From: Anaeroplasma sp902783745
Lineage (GTDB): Bacteria > Bacillota_I > Bacilli_A > Acholeplasmatales > Anaeroplasmataceae
Reading direction: 5' to 3'
Length of the DNA stretch: 57,310 nt
Assembly: GCA_946617655.1 (NCBI GenBank)
Contig: CAMOKL010000006.1
Span: forward strand, 1-57,310
Shown in pieces: positions 34,218-43,476 of this stretch; the stretch's first letter is position 1; the number at the start of each line of letters is the position of its first letter. The translations under genes were made by a program, and so were the position numbers. The notes beneath the pieces were generated by a model that worked only from the letters and a program-made list of their open reading frames with translations, searched no databases and had not been told where the DNA came from.

Positions 34218-37160
34218 CTAGTTTTGAAACTTAGGAATTGTAATTATATTATTAATATTAAATGAATCAAGACCTCTATTATCTTTTGTAAGCCTACCAT
34301 CTATTATATATAATCTTTCACTTTCAAGCTTTATATTAATTGATGCTAAAGTTCTAGGGAATATTACAGCCTTATAAATAATATCTGGTAATATTAAATC
34401 TAATACAACCATATTCTCATTATTCTTTGTTCTTATTGATTTAATCCTATTAAAATAACCAATTATTTTAACCTGCTTATTATATAAAACATCATTATAA
34501 TTATTACATCTATAAATCTTTAAAAGCTTATCGATACCATTAAATATATCATATTCTAAATTAAATCCTAAATACTTTAATTCATTTTCTCTTAATGTAT
34601 CAAAATCAAACTCAGTTGTATCATCTACTGAAACATTAATATATTTCATCATTATAGAATCATCATTATTAGATCTATAAATCATTCTCTTTTTAGTCAT
34701 ACCAAATATATCAAGTGCACCTGAATATATTAAAGAAACTATATTTGAATCTGATAAAAAATGACATCTACTTTTAAAATCATCATAACTTTTAAAAATA
34801 CCATTTTTATTTCTTTCTTCTATAATGTTTGTTGCTTGATTTAAGCCAATAGAAAAAACACAAACTAAAGGCATAAATAATCTATTAGCTTCATAAACAT
34901 ATTTAATATCTGAAACATTAACATTAGGCTTTAATGTAATTAATCCATGCATTCTTGCATATTTAATATATGATTCTGTTGATTTTTTATTATTAACTAC
35001 ATTATTTAAAATAACAGACATAAATGTATTTAAATGATTACATTTTAAATAAGCCATTTGATATGAAAATAATGCATATGCAACTGAATGTGATTTATTA
35101 AATCCATAAGATGCAAATTTATAAATCATATCATATATTTCTTCTGCAATTTCATTACTATACCCCTTCTTTATTGCACCTGCAATAAAATTAGGCTTTT
35201 CTTCTTTAAGCTTATCTTCTTTCTTTTTAGATATTGCTCTTCTTAAATTATCTGCATCTGCAAAGCTATATCCTGCAAATTTCTCTGCAATCTGCATAAT
35301 TTGCTCCTGATATACTATAATTCCATATGTATCAGCTAAAATAGGCTTTAAATCAGGATGAATATATGTAAAGCTTTTACCATGTGAACGAGCAATATAA
35401 TCATCAATAAATTGCATAGGTCCTGGTCTATATAAGGCAATTAAGGCAACCAAATCCATAAATCTTTTTGGCTTAAGCTTCATACAGCAATTAGTAATAC
35501 CTTGTGATTCAAATTGGAAAATACCTAAAGTATCTCCTTTTGAAAACATATCATAAACCTTTTTATCATCAAGTGGAATATCTCTTAAATCATTTAATGT
35601 ATAATTTAGCATATCCATCATATCTTTAATCATAGTAAGATTAGATATACCTAAAAAATCCATTTTTAATAATCCAATTTGTTCTAAGTCTACTGCTTCA
35701 AATAAAGATTGATATAATCCATTTAATCCTTCCCCTAAAGGAATTAGATTATTTAATTCCTTATCAGACATTATAATACCTGCAGCATGTGTAGTCACAT
35801 GATGAGGAAGTCCCTCAATTCCTCTTAATACATATAAAAATGAATATATTAATTTATCATCCTTATATAGATTTAAAAGCTCATCATATCCATGATTCAA
35901 AAGCATATCTAGTATTTTATCTACTCTTTCCTGACTTAGCTTAAAAATCTTAGATAATTCTTTAATAGAGCTTTTTTGTTGGAATCTAGAATATGCAGAT
36001 ATGTAGCATATATGATCAAGTCCATATATATCTTTTACATGTTCTATTACTAAATCACGCTTATTATCAGGGAAATCTGTATCTATATCTGGCATTGTAA
36101 CACGACTAGGATTTAAAAATCTTTCGAAAAATAGATTATATTTAATAGGATCTATTTCTGTAATACCAAGGCAATATGTTGCTAAAGAACCTGCAGCACT
36201 ACCTCTTCCTGGCCCAACTAAAATATCATTCTTCTTAGAATATAAGATAAAATCCCATACAATTAAGAAATAATCATTATAACCCATCTTATCAATTATA
36301 GATAATTCATAATTTAGTCTATCTATATATTTCTTATTATAAAGTCCTCTTCTTTCAAGTCCCTTATAACATAGTGCCTCTAAATATTCCTTACTAGATA
36401 CTCCCTTAGTATCCTTATATTTTGGAAGTAATATTTTATCCTTATAAATATCTAAATTTATCAAATTAATAAAATTATCAATTCTTATATCATCTTTTGG
36501 ATTATCAAGCATAGAATAGTCATCAAAATCATCAATTACTTTTTCTTCACCATCAATTAATCTAAGACTTCTATAAACTATTTCATCACTTGGCTTTAAA
36601 TATAATGATTCATGTATTGGTAAAATATTAAAACCCTTATTAGTCATATATTCTTCAAATTCCATAACTTCATTAATTAATCTAATTCTATTTGTATATG
36701 AAATACCAAAATATGTATTATTTGATGATATGTTATTACAATATTCATCTAACATATTAAAATCTCTTGTTTGAAATAATCTTTCTATATAAGAATCAAA
36801 ATAAACAAAAACATATAATAAGTCAGGATCTCCTAAAACATCAGATAAGCTATTAATATTTTCTATATTAACTCTTTTCCCAATATTTAAAAGCTTAATA
36901 TATCCTTTATTATTCTTTGCATATATTAAAACCTTAGAAATAGAATTATCAATATCTAAATATGAATATTCGATACCTATTACTGGCTTAATATTATTTG
37001 ATATACACTTCTTATAAAACTTGTATGACGCATACATTTTTGGGTCAGTAATAGTTAAAAAGTCATAAGAATGTGACACTGCGAAATCTATATACGAATC
37101 TAGATGGATAGCATTCTTAAGCATATCATATTCAGTTTTACCATATATGAATCCTCGCAT
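34218..37160 (-). CDS. dnaE: DNA polymerase III alpha subunit, DnaE type
   Basis: A 980-residue C-family replicative polymerase, shorter than B. subtilis DnaE (about 1115). Catalytic PDIDTDFPD (Asp358, Asp360, Asp362), GPGRGSAAGSL and the CGLDMS-like YALFSYQ fingers region are present. A C-terminal OB-fold (VKIIGYFNRI) ends the protein. The N-terminal PHP domain is degenerate: the metal-binding HxH reads YGKT and TDHG reads TDPK, so no PHP proofreading is expected. ATG at 37160 with AAGGAG before it gives the canonical N-terminus. The open frame continues 17 codons upstream through a terminator hairpin. A separate PolC may exist elsewhere in the genome. Confidence 0.95.
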   Translation of the reverse strand: MRGFIYGKTEYDMLKNAIHLDSYIDFAVSHSYDFLTITDPKMYASYKFYKKCISNNIKPVIGIEYSYLDIDNSISKVLIYAKNNKGYIKLLNIGKRVNIENINSLSDVLGDPDLLYVFVYFDSYIERLFQTRDFNMLDEYCNNISSNNTYFGISYTNRIRLINEVMEFEEYMTNKGFNILPIHESLYLKPSDEIVYRSLRLIDGEEKVIDDFDDYSMLDNPKDDIRIDNFINLINLDIYKDKILLPKYKDTKGVSSKEYLEALCYKGLERRGLYNKKYIDRLNYELSIIDKMGYNDYFLIVWDFILYSKKNDILVGPGRGSAAGSLATYCLGITEIDPIKYNLFFERFLNPSRVTMPDIDTDFPDNKRDLVIEHVKDIYGLDHICYISAYSRFQQKSSIKELSKIFKLSQERVDKILDMLLNHGYDELLNLYKDDKLIYSFLYVLRGIEGLPHHVTTHAAGIIMSDKELNNLIPLGEGLNGLYQSLFEAVDLEQIGLLKMDFLGISNLTMIKDMMDMLNYTLNDLRDIPLDDKKVYDMFSKGDTLGIFQFESQGITNCCMKLKPKRFMDLVALIALYRPGPMQFIDDYIARSHGKSFTYIHPDLKPILADTYGIIVYQEQIMQIAEKFAGYSFADADNLRRAISKKKEDKLKEEKPNFIAGAIKKGYSNEIAEEIYDMIYKFASYGFNKSHSVAYALFSYQMAYLKCNHLNTFMSVILNNVVNNKKSTESYIKYARMHGLITLKPNVNVSDIKYVYEANRLFMPLVCVFSIGLNQATNIIEERNKNGIFKSYDDFKSRCHFLSDSNIVSLIYSGALDIFGMTKKRMIYRSNNDDSIMMKYINVSVDDTTEFDFDTLRENELKYLGFNLEYDIFNGIDKLLKIYRCNNYNDVLYNKQVKIIGYFNRIKSIRTKNNENMVVLDLILPDIIYKAVIFPRTLASINIKLESERLYIIDGRLTKDNRGLDSFNINNIITIPKFQN

Positions 37161-37187
37161 AATATTACTCCTTTTAAACAAAGAAAG

Positions 37188-37207
37188 CCCCCAAATTGAT
37201 TTGAGGG
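37188..37207 (-). terminator. Terminator-like hairpin before dnaE
   Basis: Minus strand CCCTCAAA / TTTGGGGG with a G-U pair, followed by CTTTCTTTGTTT. It lies between the surface-protein gene and dnaE. The T run is interrupted, so read-through into dnaE is possible. Confidence 0.6.
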
Positions 37208-37234
37208 TCAAATCATCTATAAATATTATATCAT

Positions 37235-38701
37235 TTATAGATATTCTTTTGTATTAGTTTGTTTTTTTCTTTTTATTAAAAATATTAATGAAATTATACC
37301 AAAAACTAATAAGATCAATCCTATCACAATAGATAATATAACAATAACTATTGTAGATGTATTATTTTTAGCATCATCTTCTATAACAATTAGAAACTTT
37401 CTTTCATTAAATAAACCACTACTATTATTGCAAGATACTTTCGCATAATATGTACCAGCTTGTTCATATATAACATTAGAATCATCAATTTTTAATGTTT
37501 TTAATACATATGGATCTGATTCATCATATACAGTTATAAAGCTTGCTAAATCTATATTACTATTCTTCTTAATTGTAATATCATCAATAATAATCTTGGG
37601 AATTTCATACGAAAGCATCCTAACATTCATAGTTTTAGACACATTAAAGAAACCATCGCTATAGCTATATTTTATATCATATACTCCAACATTATTACAT
37701 AAATTAGTTTCATATGTTAAGTTTTCCCATACTATATCATTATTATCCTTAACATCAACATAAAAGAAATAATCGAATAAACTTAAATCAGTTTTATAAT
37801 CAAGATTTATACTATCATACTTTAAGGTTAGTTCTGGTTCTACTTCATCAATTACATTGATAGTTAATGTTATTTGATTTGATAATCCTGCTGAATTAGT
37901 TACTGATACATCTACTTTATATTTATTTATAAATGAAGTATCAATACTATCATATTCAATTTTATTAGTTAAATCACCATCATACCTATCATATGCATTA
38001 ATATAATTCTTTAAATCTATTGACTCTCCTATATTTACATATATTACGTTATCAGTATTTATGCATGATATAGATGGTAAATCATTATAAAATACATTTA
38101 CACTAAATGACTTTGCAGAAATATTCCCACTATTATCAATTGCATTTACAGTGCATTTATATAACCCAACCTTTTCTACATTTATAGAATGGTTTAATCT
38201 AATATCTAAATTAGTTTTATCATTATCTGATACCATTACATTTGATAAAAGATAATCATTTAAAGCACTAGATTTCATGCTTCCTCTTTCAATGTCTATA
38301 ACATTTTTTGCAACCTTAATAGTAGGTGGAGTATGATCATATACCTCAAATGTAATTAAGGCCTTGTATCCATTACATGTACCAGGCTTATATTTATCAT
38401 ATTCTCCAGCCTTATACCAAACCTTATAAGTACCAATTTTAGATGTATCTACATCCTTTAAATAATAAAGCCAATCACCATCTCTATGATATGTAATTTT
38501 AGCATCATTTAATAATACATTATCTCTATATAATGAAGCTCTTGGAACACTTGAATAAAGATATAATGATTCTCCTAAAGGTACTTTTACAGTTGTGTTC
38601 TCCCATTTAAATTGCCATGTTTCTGCGTGTGCATTAAATATAAATATGTAGCAAGCGAATATAATAGATAAAAATATAAATAATAATTTTTTTGTTCTCA
38701 T
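37235..38701 (-). CDS. Secreted, membrane-anchored protein with Ig-like repeats
   Basis: A 488-residue surface protein: signal peptide of about 26 residues ending AHA, an extracellular part of about 420 residues with several beta-sandwich repeats, and a C-terminal span followed by KRKKQTNTKEYL. A repeat with YDRYDGDLTNKIEYD and NSAGLSNQITLTINVID resembles DUF5011/Ig-like modules of adhesins and wall proteins. There is no LPXTG, so it should stay in the membrane. It follows the HTH regulator gene by 4 bases, so they form an operon. Adhesion or envelope sensing is possible, not shown. Confidence 0.82.
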   Translation of the reverse strand: MRTKKLLFIFLSIIFACYIFIFNAHAETWQFKWENTTVKVPLGESLYLYSSVPRASLYRDNVLLNDAKITYHRDGDWLYYLKDVDTSKIGTYKVWYKAGEYDKYKPGTCNGYKALITFEVYDHTPPTIKVAKNVIDIERGSMKSSALNDYLLSNVMVSDNDKTNLDIRLNHSINVEKVGLYKCTVNAIDNSGNISAKSFSVNVFYNDLPSISCINTDNVIYVNIGESIDLKNYINAYDRYDGDLTNKIEYDSIDTSFINKYKVDVSVTNSAGLSNQITLTINVIDEVEPELTLKYDSINLDYKTDLSLFDYFFYVDVKDNNDIVWENLTYETNLCNNVGVYDIKYSYSDGFFNVSKTMNVRMLSYEIPKIIIDDITIKKNSNIDLASFITVYDESDPYVLKTLKIDDSNVIYEQAGTYYAKVSCNNSSGLFNERKFLIVIEDDAKNNTSTIVIVILSIVIGLILLVFGIISLIFLIKRKKQTNTKEYL

Positions 38702-38705
38702 AATC

Positions 38706-39848
38706 CTAATTAAATAAACTTAAATATATTTGATATACTAGTTTATATCTCTTGTATTTTTCAGCAAGAGATATTGCCTCTTCCATAAAAAATCTTTTTA
38801 AATAATCAGATTTAGTATTATTTACATAAGGTATTGCTTCTTGCATTAAGAAATCAAGCTTTAATTCCTCAGGTAATACTAAATATTCTAAATAAAGTTT
38901 TGAATAATCTATATTTAATATTAATCCATCTAATTTAGCTAAATCCTCTTTTATATCAGCTCCAATACCTTGCTTATATAATAAGCATAAAAATATTGGC
39001 GTTTTAGAATTTGGTTTATGTGTAAATTTCTTATTTCTATAATCTTTAAATATTCTTAAATTTCTAACGAACTCAGGATAATCACTTAAAGGTAATAAAT
39101 CTATTTCATAATCCTTTGAAGCTTTAATACATGAAAATTCATAGTAATATTGTATTTTTGCATATAAATATGATAATGATCTTGCGTAAGGATTATATTT
39201 AAAATAATCAAGAATTTCTGCAAGCTTTGGATTATTCCAAATTAGAAATATTTTAAAACATAAATAATGATTAAATAAATCTAATAGCTTTGTTGGTTCC
39301 ATTTCCTCTAAAGCTTTAACACCTGTATAGGCTCTATCCAATCTTGACGTTTTAAAATCATAAGCTATTGCAACTGCCACAATGTATTTTAAATCATAAG
39401 CATTTATTGAATTAATACAACCTTCTATTTCCTTTAATTCAACTGTCGCATCACTTAACATATCTTTTTTCAAATAATAAAGTATTTTTATTAATCTATA
39501 TACGTAATTTAATAACCCATTACCTTCTTCTACTAAATCATATAAAGTTGAAACATCATCTAATAAATAAGCTAGTATTGCCTTTTCAATCTTCTCTTTA
39601 GAATCGTTTATATATAAAAGCTTACTTTCATCAATCGATAATCTTTTACAAATATCCTTTACATATTTTCCTTTAAGTACTGCTTGATTATTTTCTGCCT
39701 TACAAAGATAAGATGTAGAAATAATATCATAACTTATTGCAGCTAAGGTAAAACCATTTTTCTCTCTTTGGGCTTTAAGTTCAAATCCAATTGGATTAAT
39801 TTCATTAACATAGTCAAGATAAGACTTTTTAGTCTTTTCGTAATTCAT
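38706..39848 (-). CDS. XRE-type HTH protein with helical repeat domain
   Basis: A 380-residue cytoplasmic protein. Residues about 18-75 form an XRE-like helix-turn-helix (IGFELKAQREKNGFTLAAIS, then SYLCKAENN). The remaining 300 residues are alpha-helical and look like TPR-type repeats, as in Rgg/PlcR-like regulators that bind peptides. No clear TPR consensus can be read, so peptide binding is a guess. It is co-transcribed with the surface protein gene. A strong AGGAGG precedes ATG. No small pheromone-like ORF was noticed nearby. Confidence 0.78.
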   Translation of the reverse strand: MNYEKTKKSYLDYVNEINPIGFELKAQREKNGFTLAAISYDIISTSYLCKAENNQAVLKGKYVKDICKRLSIDESKLLYINDSKEKIEKAILAYLLDDVSTLYDLVEEGNGLLNYVYRLIKILYYLKKDMLSDATVELKEIEGCINSINAYDLKYIVAVAIAYDFKTSRLDRAYTGVKALEEMEPTKLLDLFNHYLCFKIFLIWNNPKLAEILDYFKYNPYARSLSYLYAKIQYYYEFSCIKASKDYEIDLLPLSDYPEFVRNLRIFKDYRNKKFTHKPNSKTPIFLCLLYKQGIGADIKEDLAKLDGLILNIDYSKLYLEYLVLPEELKLDFLMQEAIPYVNNTKSDYLKRFFMEEAISLAEKYKRYKLVYQIYLSLFN

Positions 39849-40053
39849 TATGAATCCCTCCTTTTTGAAAAATTATATTTCTTTATATTCTAAAAGAATA
39901 GGATTATAGGCGTTTCCAATTTTGTTATTTATTTTTAAACTATTAGCGCTTGCAACTATATAATATTGGAAAAATGAATTTTATATAAGACTTATTTTTT
40001 TGAAATTTGTATATTAAAATTGAGGGATATTTTTTTGAAATATAAGATATTAT

Positions 40054-40432
40054 CAAATTCAGGGGGATGAATGATAGCTACTCAAATTCAGGGGGATGAC
40101 AAATTTGTGGTTCTTACGCTTGATTGGGTATTATACTAAAGTACCGCAAAAACAAATCTATTAGGAATATACCACATTATATAAACAAACGAAGGAGTGA
40201 AAATGGCTTAACTAGGCCAAAATTCACTCCTTTTTGCTTGTCGACTGTCGAAAGCTTGACATTATATGTGAGTTATATTTTAATTTACAAGTATTATTGT
40301 TGGATTAAATAATTGTAGCTCTGTACCCAATTTTGCGTAAGAACCAAATTTGTTTCATCCCCCTATTTTTGATAAGGGGTATCCTCCCCCGAATTTGAAT
40401 AGGGTTTTATCCCCCTATCCCCCCTATATTTG
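40054..40432. mobile_element. Non-autonomous or decayed IS-like element with multi-copy inverted ends
   Basis: About 380 bases without a credible gene. The left end has two identical 17-mers, CAAATTCAGGGGGATGA (40054-40070, 40083-40099). The right end has three diverged inverted copies (40355-40371, 40381-40397, 40417-40432). The inner 40 bases of each end (40091-40130 and 40324-40365) form a nearly perfect inverted repeat including GGTTCTTACGC and TTGGGTA. Inside lies a hairpin GGAGTGAA/TTCACTCC followed by TTTTT (40194-40235). Two left and three right repeats recall IS21-family ends. A 62-codon ORF inside resembles nothing. GAAATATAA flanks it at 40037 and 40442, a possible target duplication. 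Confidence 0.55.
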
Positions 40433-40451
40433 TGAAGTGCCGAAATATAAA

Positions 40452-40485
40452 AGAAAACACCCTAAGATTTAGTTCTTAAGGTGTT
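40452..40485 (-). terminator. Terminator of the rnc-dnaD-nth transcript
   Basis: Minus strand AACACCTTAAGA / TCTTAGGGTGTT with one G-U pair, then TTCTTTT. It overlaps the last codons of nth. Confidence 0.85.
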
Positions 40486-41110
40486 TGTTTTTCTCCTTAC
40501 AATATGACATTAAACTACAACCATTACATGATTCTAATTTAGCTTTACAATGATATCTTCCAAATAACAAAAATAAGTGATGTGCATGAATCCACATATC
40601 CATAGGAATATACTTTTTAAAACTTTCTTCTGCATCCTTAATTGTCTCATTATTTTTAATATAGCCTAATCTTTTTGCCATTCTATATAAATGAGTATCA
40701 ACAGGTAATGCAGGTATATTATATCCTAATGCTAAAACAACACTCGCAGTTTTATGACCACATCCTGGTAATGTTTCAAGTTCAGATAATGTGTTTGGGA
40801 CTATACCATTATATTTACTTTCTAATATTTTTGACATTTCTATTAAATTTATGGCTTTTGTATTAGAAAATCCTAATGAATGAATTATCTTTTTTACATC
40901 ATCTACTTTAGCATTCATAAGCTCTTTTGATGTAGGATATTTTAAAAATAATTCTTTTGTAACTATATTAACTCTTTTATCCGTTGTTTGTGCAGATAAC
41001 ATAACTGCACACAAAAGTTCAAAATTATTGGTAAAATCAAGCTCTGGCTTTGGATTTATAATTATTTTATTTAGAATATCTAATATTTCATTTGATGTTT
41101 TCTTGTTCAT
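40469..41110 (-). CDS. nth: Endonuclease III
   Basis: A 213-residue base-excision DNA glycosylase/AP lyase for oxidised pyrimidines. The helix-hairpin-helix reads LPGCGHKTA with catalytic Lys120, and VDTH holds catalytic Asp138. Four Cys (188, 195, 198, 204; spacing 6-2-5) bind the 4Fe-4S cluster. The start overlaps the dnaD stop by one base, and dnaD-nth adjacency is conserved in Bacillus. Confidence 0.96.
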   Translation of the reverse strand: MNKKTSNEILDILNKIIINPKPELDFTNNFELLCAVMLSAQTTDKRVNIVTKELFLKYPTSKELMNAKVDDVKKIIHSLGFSNTKAINLIEMSKILESKYNGIVPNTLSELETLPGCGHKTASVVLALGYNIPALPVDTHLYRMAKRLGYIKNNETIKDAEESFKKYIPMDMWIHAHHLFLLFGRYHCKAKLESCNGCSLMSYCKEKNKHLKN

Positions 41111-41712
41111 TATTTTATCTTTGATATAAAATCATTAATCATCTTATTTGTCTTTTTAGGCTTTGGTTGACTACTTGGTTGTGCAAGTTCTTGCGCAATA
41201 ACCTTAATAGTAATTTTTCTTTTCTTAGCCTCAAGATTTGAAATAACATTATTAAAATCATTTAATGTATATTTATCATCATTTACTAATGTTTGAACTA
41301 TATCTAATTCTGATGATGTTAATATTCTATTAATTTTATCTTGAAGAATAGATGTAATAGTATAAAGATCAGAATCTGCATCACTTAAAGTATTATTTAT
41401 AATATCTTTTGCATGATTAAAGAATCCATCAAGTGATATTGCTTCATAGCTTTTCATATCTTTTTCTTTTAAAAATATTGTATAGTACTTCTTTGTTAAA
41501 AGCTTAGATAAAGCTTCAGTTAGCTCATCTTTTGGAAGTAATATGCTATTTTGAATATCATCTACTGATACTAAATCACATCCATTAGAATATGAATCTA
41601 GTAATTCCATCAATACTAAAGCCTCATTAGGAGTTAATCCTAGCTTCTTTTGGTTTTCTAATATGAATTTTTTATAATCAAAATAACCTTTTTCATATAG
41701 CTTTTTTAGCAT
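41110..41712 (-). CDS. dnaD: DnaD-like replication initiation protein
   Basis: A 200-residue protein with an N-terminal winged-helix domain (FDYKKFILENQKKLGLTPNE is typical of DnaD) and a weaker C-terminal DnaD/DnaB2-like helical region with a Lys-rich tail. DnaD helps load the replicative helicase at oriC and in restart. Identification rests on the N-terminal pattern, length, and adjacency to nth. ATG at 41712, behind GGGTGA, is chosen over an upstream GTG. Confidence 0.82.
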   Translation of the reverse strand: MLKKLYEKGYFDYKKFILENQKKLGLTPNEALVLMELLDSYSNGCDLVSVDDIQNSILLPKDELTEALSKLLTKKYYTIFLKEKDMKSYEAISLDGFFNHAKDIINNTLSDADSDLYTITSILQDKINRILTSSELDIVQTLVNDDKYTLNDFNNVISNLEAKKRKITIKVIAQELAQPSSQPKPKKTNKMINDFISKIK

Positions 41713-41724
41713 TAAAATCACCCT

Positions 41725-42393
41725 TTATAAACTAGCTTCTTTACCTAATGCGTCTTTTGCGGCATTTTGTTCAGCTTGTTTTTTAGACTTACCTGTACCA
41801 ACGCCCATTTTTATATCATCCATATAAACTGTAGCTTCAAATAGCTTATCGTTTGCAGGACCTAAATCCTTTGTTATTTCATAACGAATACTTCTTTTTT
41901 CACTTTGAAGCTTTTCTTGTAATAAACTCTTATAATCCTTATTCTTTAATGCTTCTTCTAAATAAGGAATAAAATGATTTTCAACTACCTTATATGCATT
42001 ATTAAAATCAGAATCTAAGAATATTGCACCTAAAACTGCTTCCATTGCATCAGCGATAATGGCAGGACGTGTTCTTCCTCCACTTGCTTCTTCTCCATTA
42101 CCAAGTAATAAATATTTAGGAAGTGATAGCTTAGATGCATAAATATCTAATGCTTTTTCACAAACAGCTTTTGCACGTTGTTTAGTTAATACACCTTCAT
42201 CTAAAGATATAACATTATATAAATACTTACTCATCGCAAGTTCTAATACTGCATCTCCTAAAAATTCCATTCTTTCATTATATTCGCAGTTATGCTCATT
42301 ACCATAAGATGAATGAGTTAAAGCCACCTCTAAATATTTTCTATTATTAAATTTATATCCTAATGCCTTTTCTAATTCATCTAAATTACTCAT
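41725..42393 (-). CDS. rnc: Ribonuclease III
   Basis: A 222-residue double-strand-specific endoribonuclease for rRNA and mRNA processing. It has the signature ERMEFLGDAVLELAMS (40-55, with Glu43 and Asp47) and a C-terminal dsRNA-binding domain (SLLQEKLQSEKRSIRYEITK; KKQAEQNAAKDALGK). It starts three bases after plsX. Confidence 0.96.
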   Translation of the reverse strand: MSNLDELEKALGYKFNNRKYLEVALTHSSYGNEHNCEYNERMEFLGDAVLELAMSKYLYNVISLDEGVLTKQRAKAVCEKALDIYASKLSLPKYLLLGNGEEASGGRTRPAIIADAMEAVLGAIFLDSDFNNAYKVVENHFIPYLEEALKNKDYKSLLQEKLQSEKRSIRYEITKDLGPANDKLFEATVYMDDIKMGVGTGKSKKQAEQNAAKDALGKEASL

Positions 42394-42396
42394 ATT

Positions 42397-43419
42397 TTAA
42401 GCCTCTTCTTCTTTTGATGCTATATCAATGTTTTCAGGTAATTTTTCCATAACCTTATCAATAATGTTTTTATCAACCATTGTTCTTGCTTGCTTAATTG
42501 CGTTCATAATTGCATCAGCATTAGAATTACCATGTGCTTTAACAACGTTTGAATCAACACCAAATATCATTGCACCACCAACCTCAGATGATGATACATT
42601 CTTTATAATTTTCTTTAAAGTACCCTTCATAAATAGGTAACCAATTTTTGCCGAGAATGAAGATTTAATTCCATCCTTAAGCATTCTACCAAATGCCTTT
42701 AATGTACCTTCTGCAGTTTTTAATGCGATATTTCCACCATATCCCTCAGCTAATACGATATCTACAGGTGCATCAAGTAATGAATCTCCTTCGATATTAC
42801 CATAAAAATTAATACCTTCTAAATTAGATAAATACTTAAATGCTTCTTTATCTAATTGTCTTCCCTTACCTGGTTCAGAACCAATATTTAAATATCCTAC
42901 CTTAGGATTTTCAATTCCTAATATTTCTTTTGCAGCAACTGTTGCAAATATAGCAAATTGTCCTAAATGCTCAGGTTTAAGCTCAACATTTGCTCCAACA
43001 TCAAGCATTAATCTTCCCCTACCATCTCTATTTGGAATTATAGGACATAACGCAACACGTTCAATTTTAGGTAATCTTTTAACAATAATATGTGTTGCCA
43101 TAACAACTGCTTGTGTAGGACCTGATGTAACAACCGCATCAACTTCCTTGTTCTTAGCACCAGTCATAGCTTTAACTAAAGATGATTCCTTGCTCTTTCT
43201 TATTGCTCTAAAAGGATCTTCTTCTCCCATTGATATTGTGTCTTTTGCATCAACAATAGTAATTCTTTCGCTATTTGTTAATAATGGCTTTATTTTATCA
43301 CTATCGCCATATAAGACTATTTCAATATCATTAAATTTTTCTATTGCCTTCATTGCTCCTGGCACAGTAGAATTTACACCGAAATCTCCGCCATTCGCAT
43401 CTAATCCGATTTTTATCAT
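42397..43419 (-). CDS. plsX: Phosphate acyltransferase PlsX
   Basis: A 340-residue enzyme interconverting acyl-ACP and acyl-phosphate, the donor for PlsY in phospholipid synthesis. It opens with KIGLDANGGDFGV (MDxMGGD in most relatives) and has the AEGYGGNIALKTAEGTLK signature. In a Fak-using cell it can also turn FakA-made acyl-phosphate into acyl-ACP. In Bacillus fabD, fabG and acpA lie between plsX and rnc. Here rnc follows after three bases. Confidence 0.95.
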   Translation of the reverse strand: MIKIGLDANGGDFGVNSTVPGAMKAIEKFNDIEIVLYGDSDKIKPLLTNSERITIVDAKDTISMGEEDPFRAIRKSKESSLVKAMTGAKNKEVDAVVTSGPTQAVVMATHIIVKRLPKIERVALCPIIPNRDGRGRLMLDVGANVELKPEHLGQFAIFATVAAKEILGIENPKVGYLNIGSEPGKGRQLDKEAFKYLSNLEGINFYGNIEGDSLLDAPVDIVLAEGYGGNIALKTAEGTLKAFGRMLKDGIKSSFSAKIGYLFMKGTLKKIIKNVSSSEVGGAMIFGVDSNVVKAHGNSNADAIMNAIKQARTMVDKNIIDKVMEKLPENIDIASKEEEA

Positions 43420-43476
43420 ATTATTTGCTCCCTTATAATAGTACTTTATTATTTTATCATTTTTAACTATATAAAA

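Noticed and set aside
37235..38690. Sortase-anchored wall protein
   Set aside because: There is no LPXTG-like motif before the C-terminal span. A membrane anchor is the simpler reading.
40124..40312. 62-codon open frame on the plus strand inside the repeat-bounded element
   Set aside because: It has no ribosome binding site, runs through the terminator hairpin and the inner repeat arm, and has no recognisable protein pattern.
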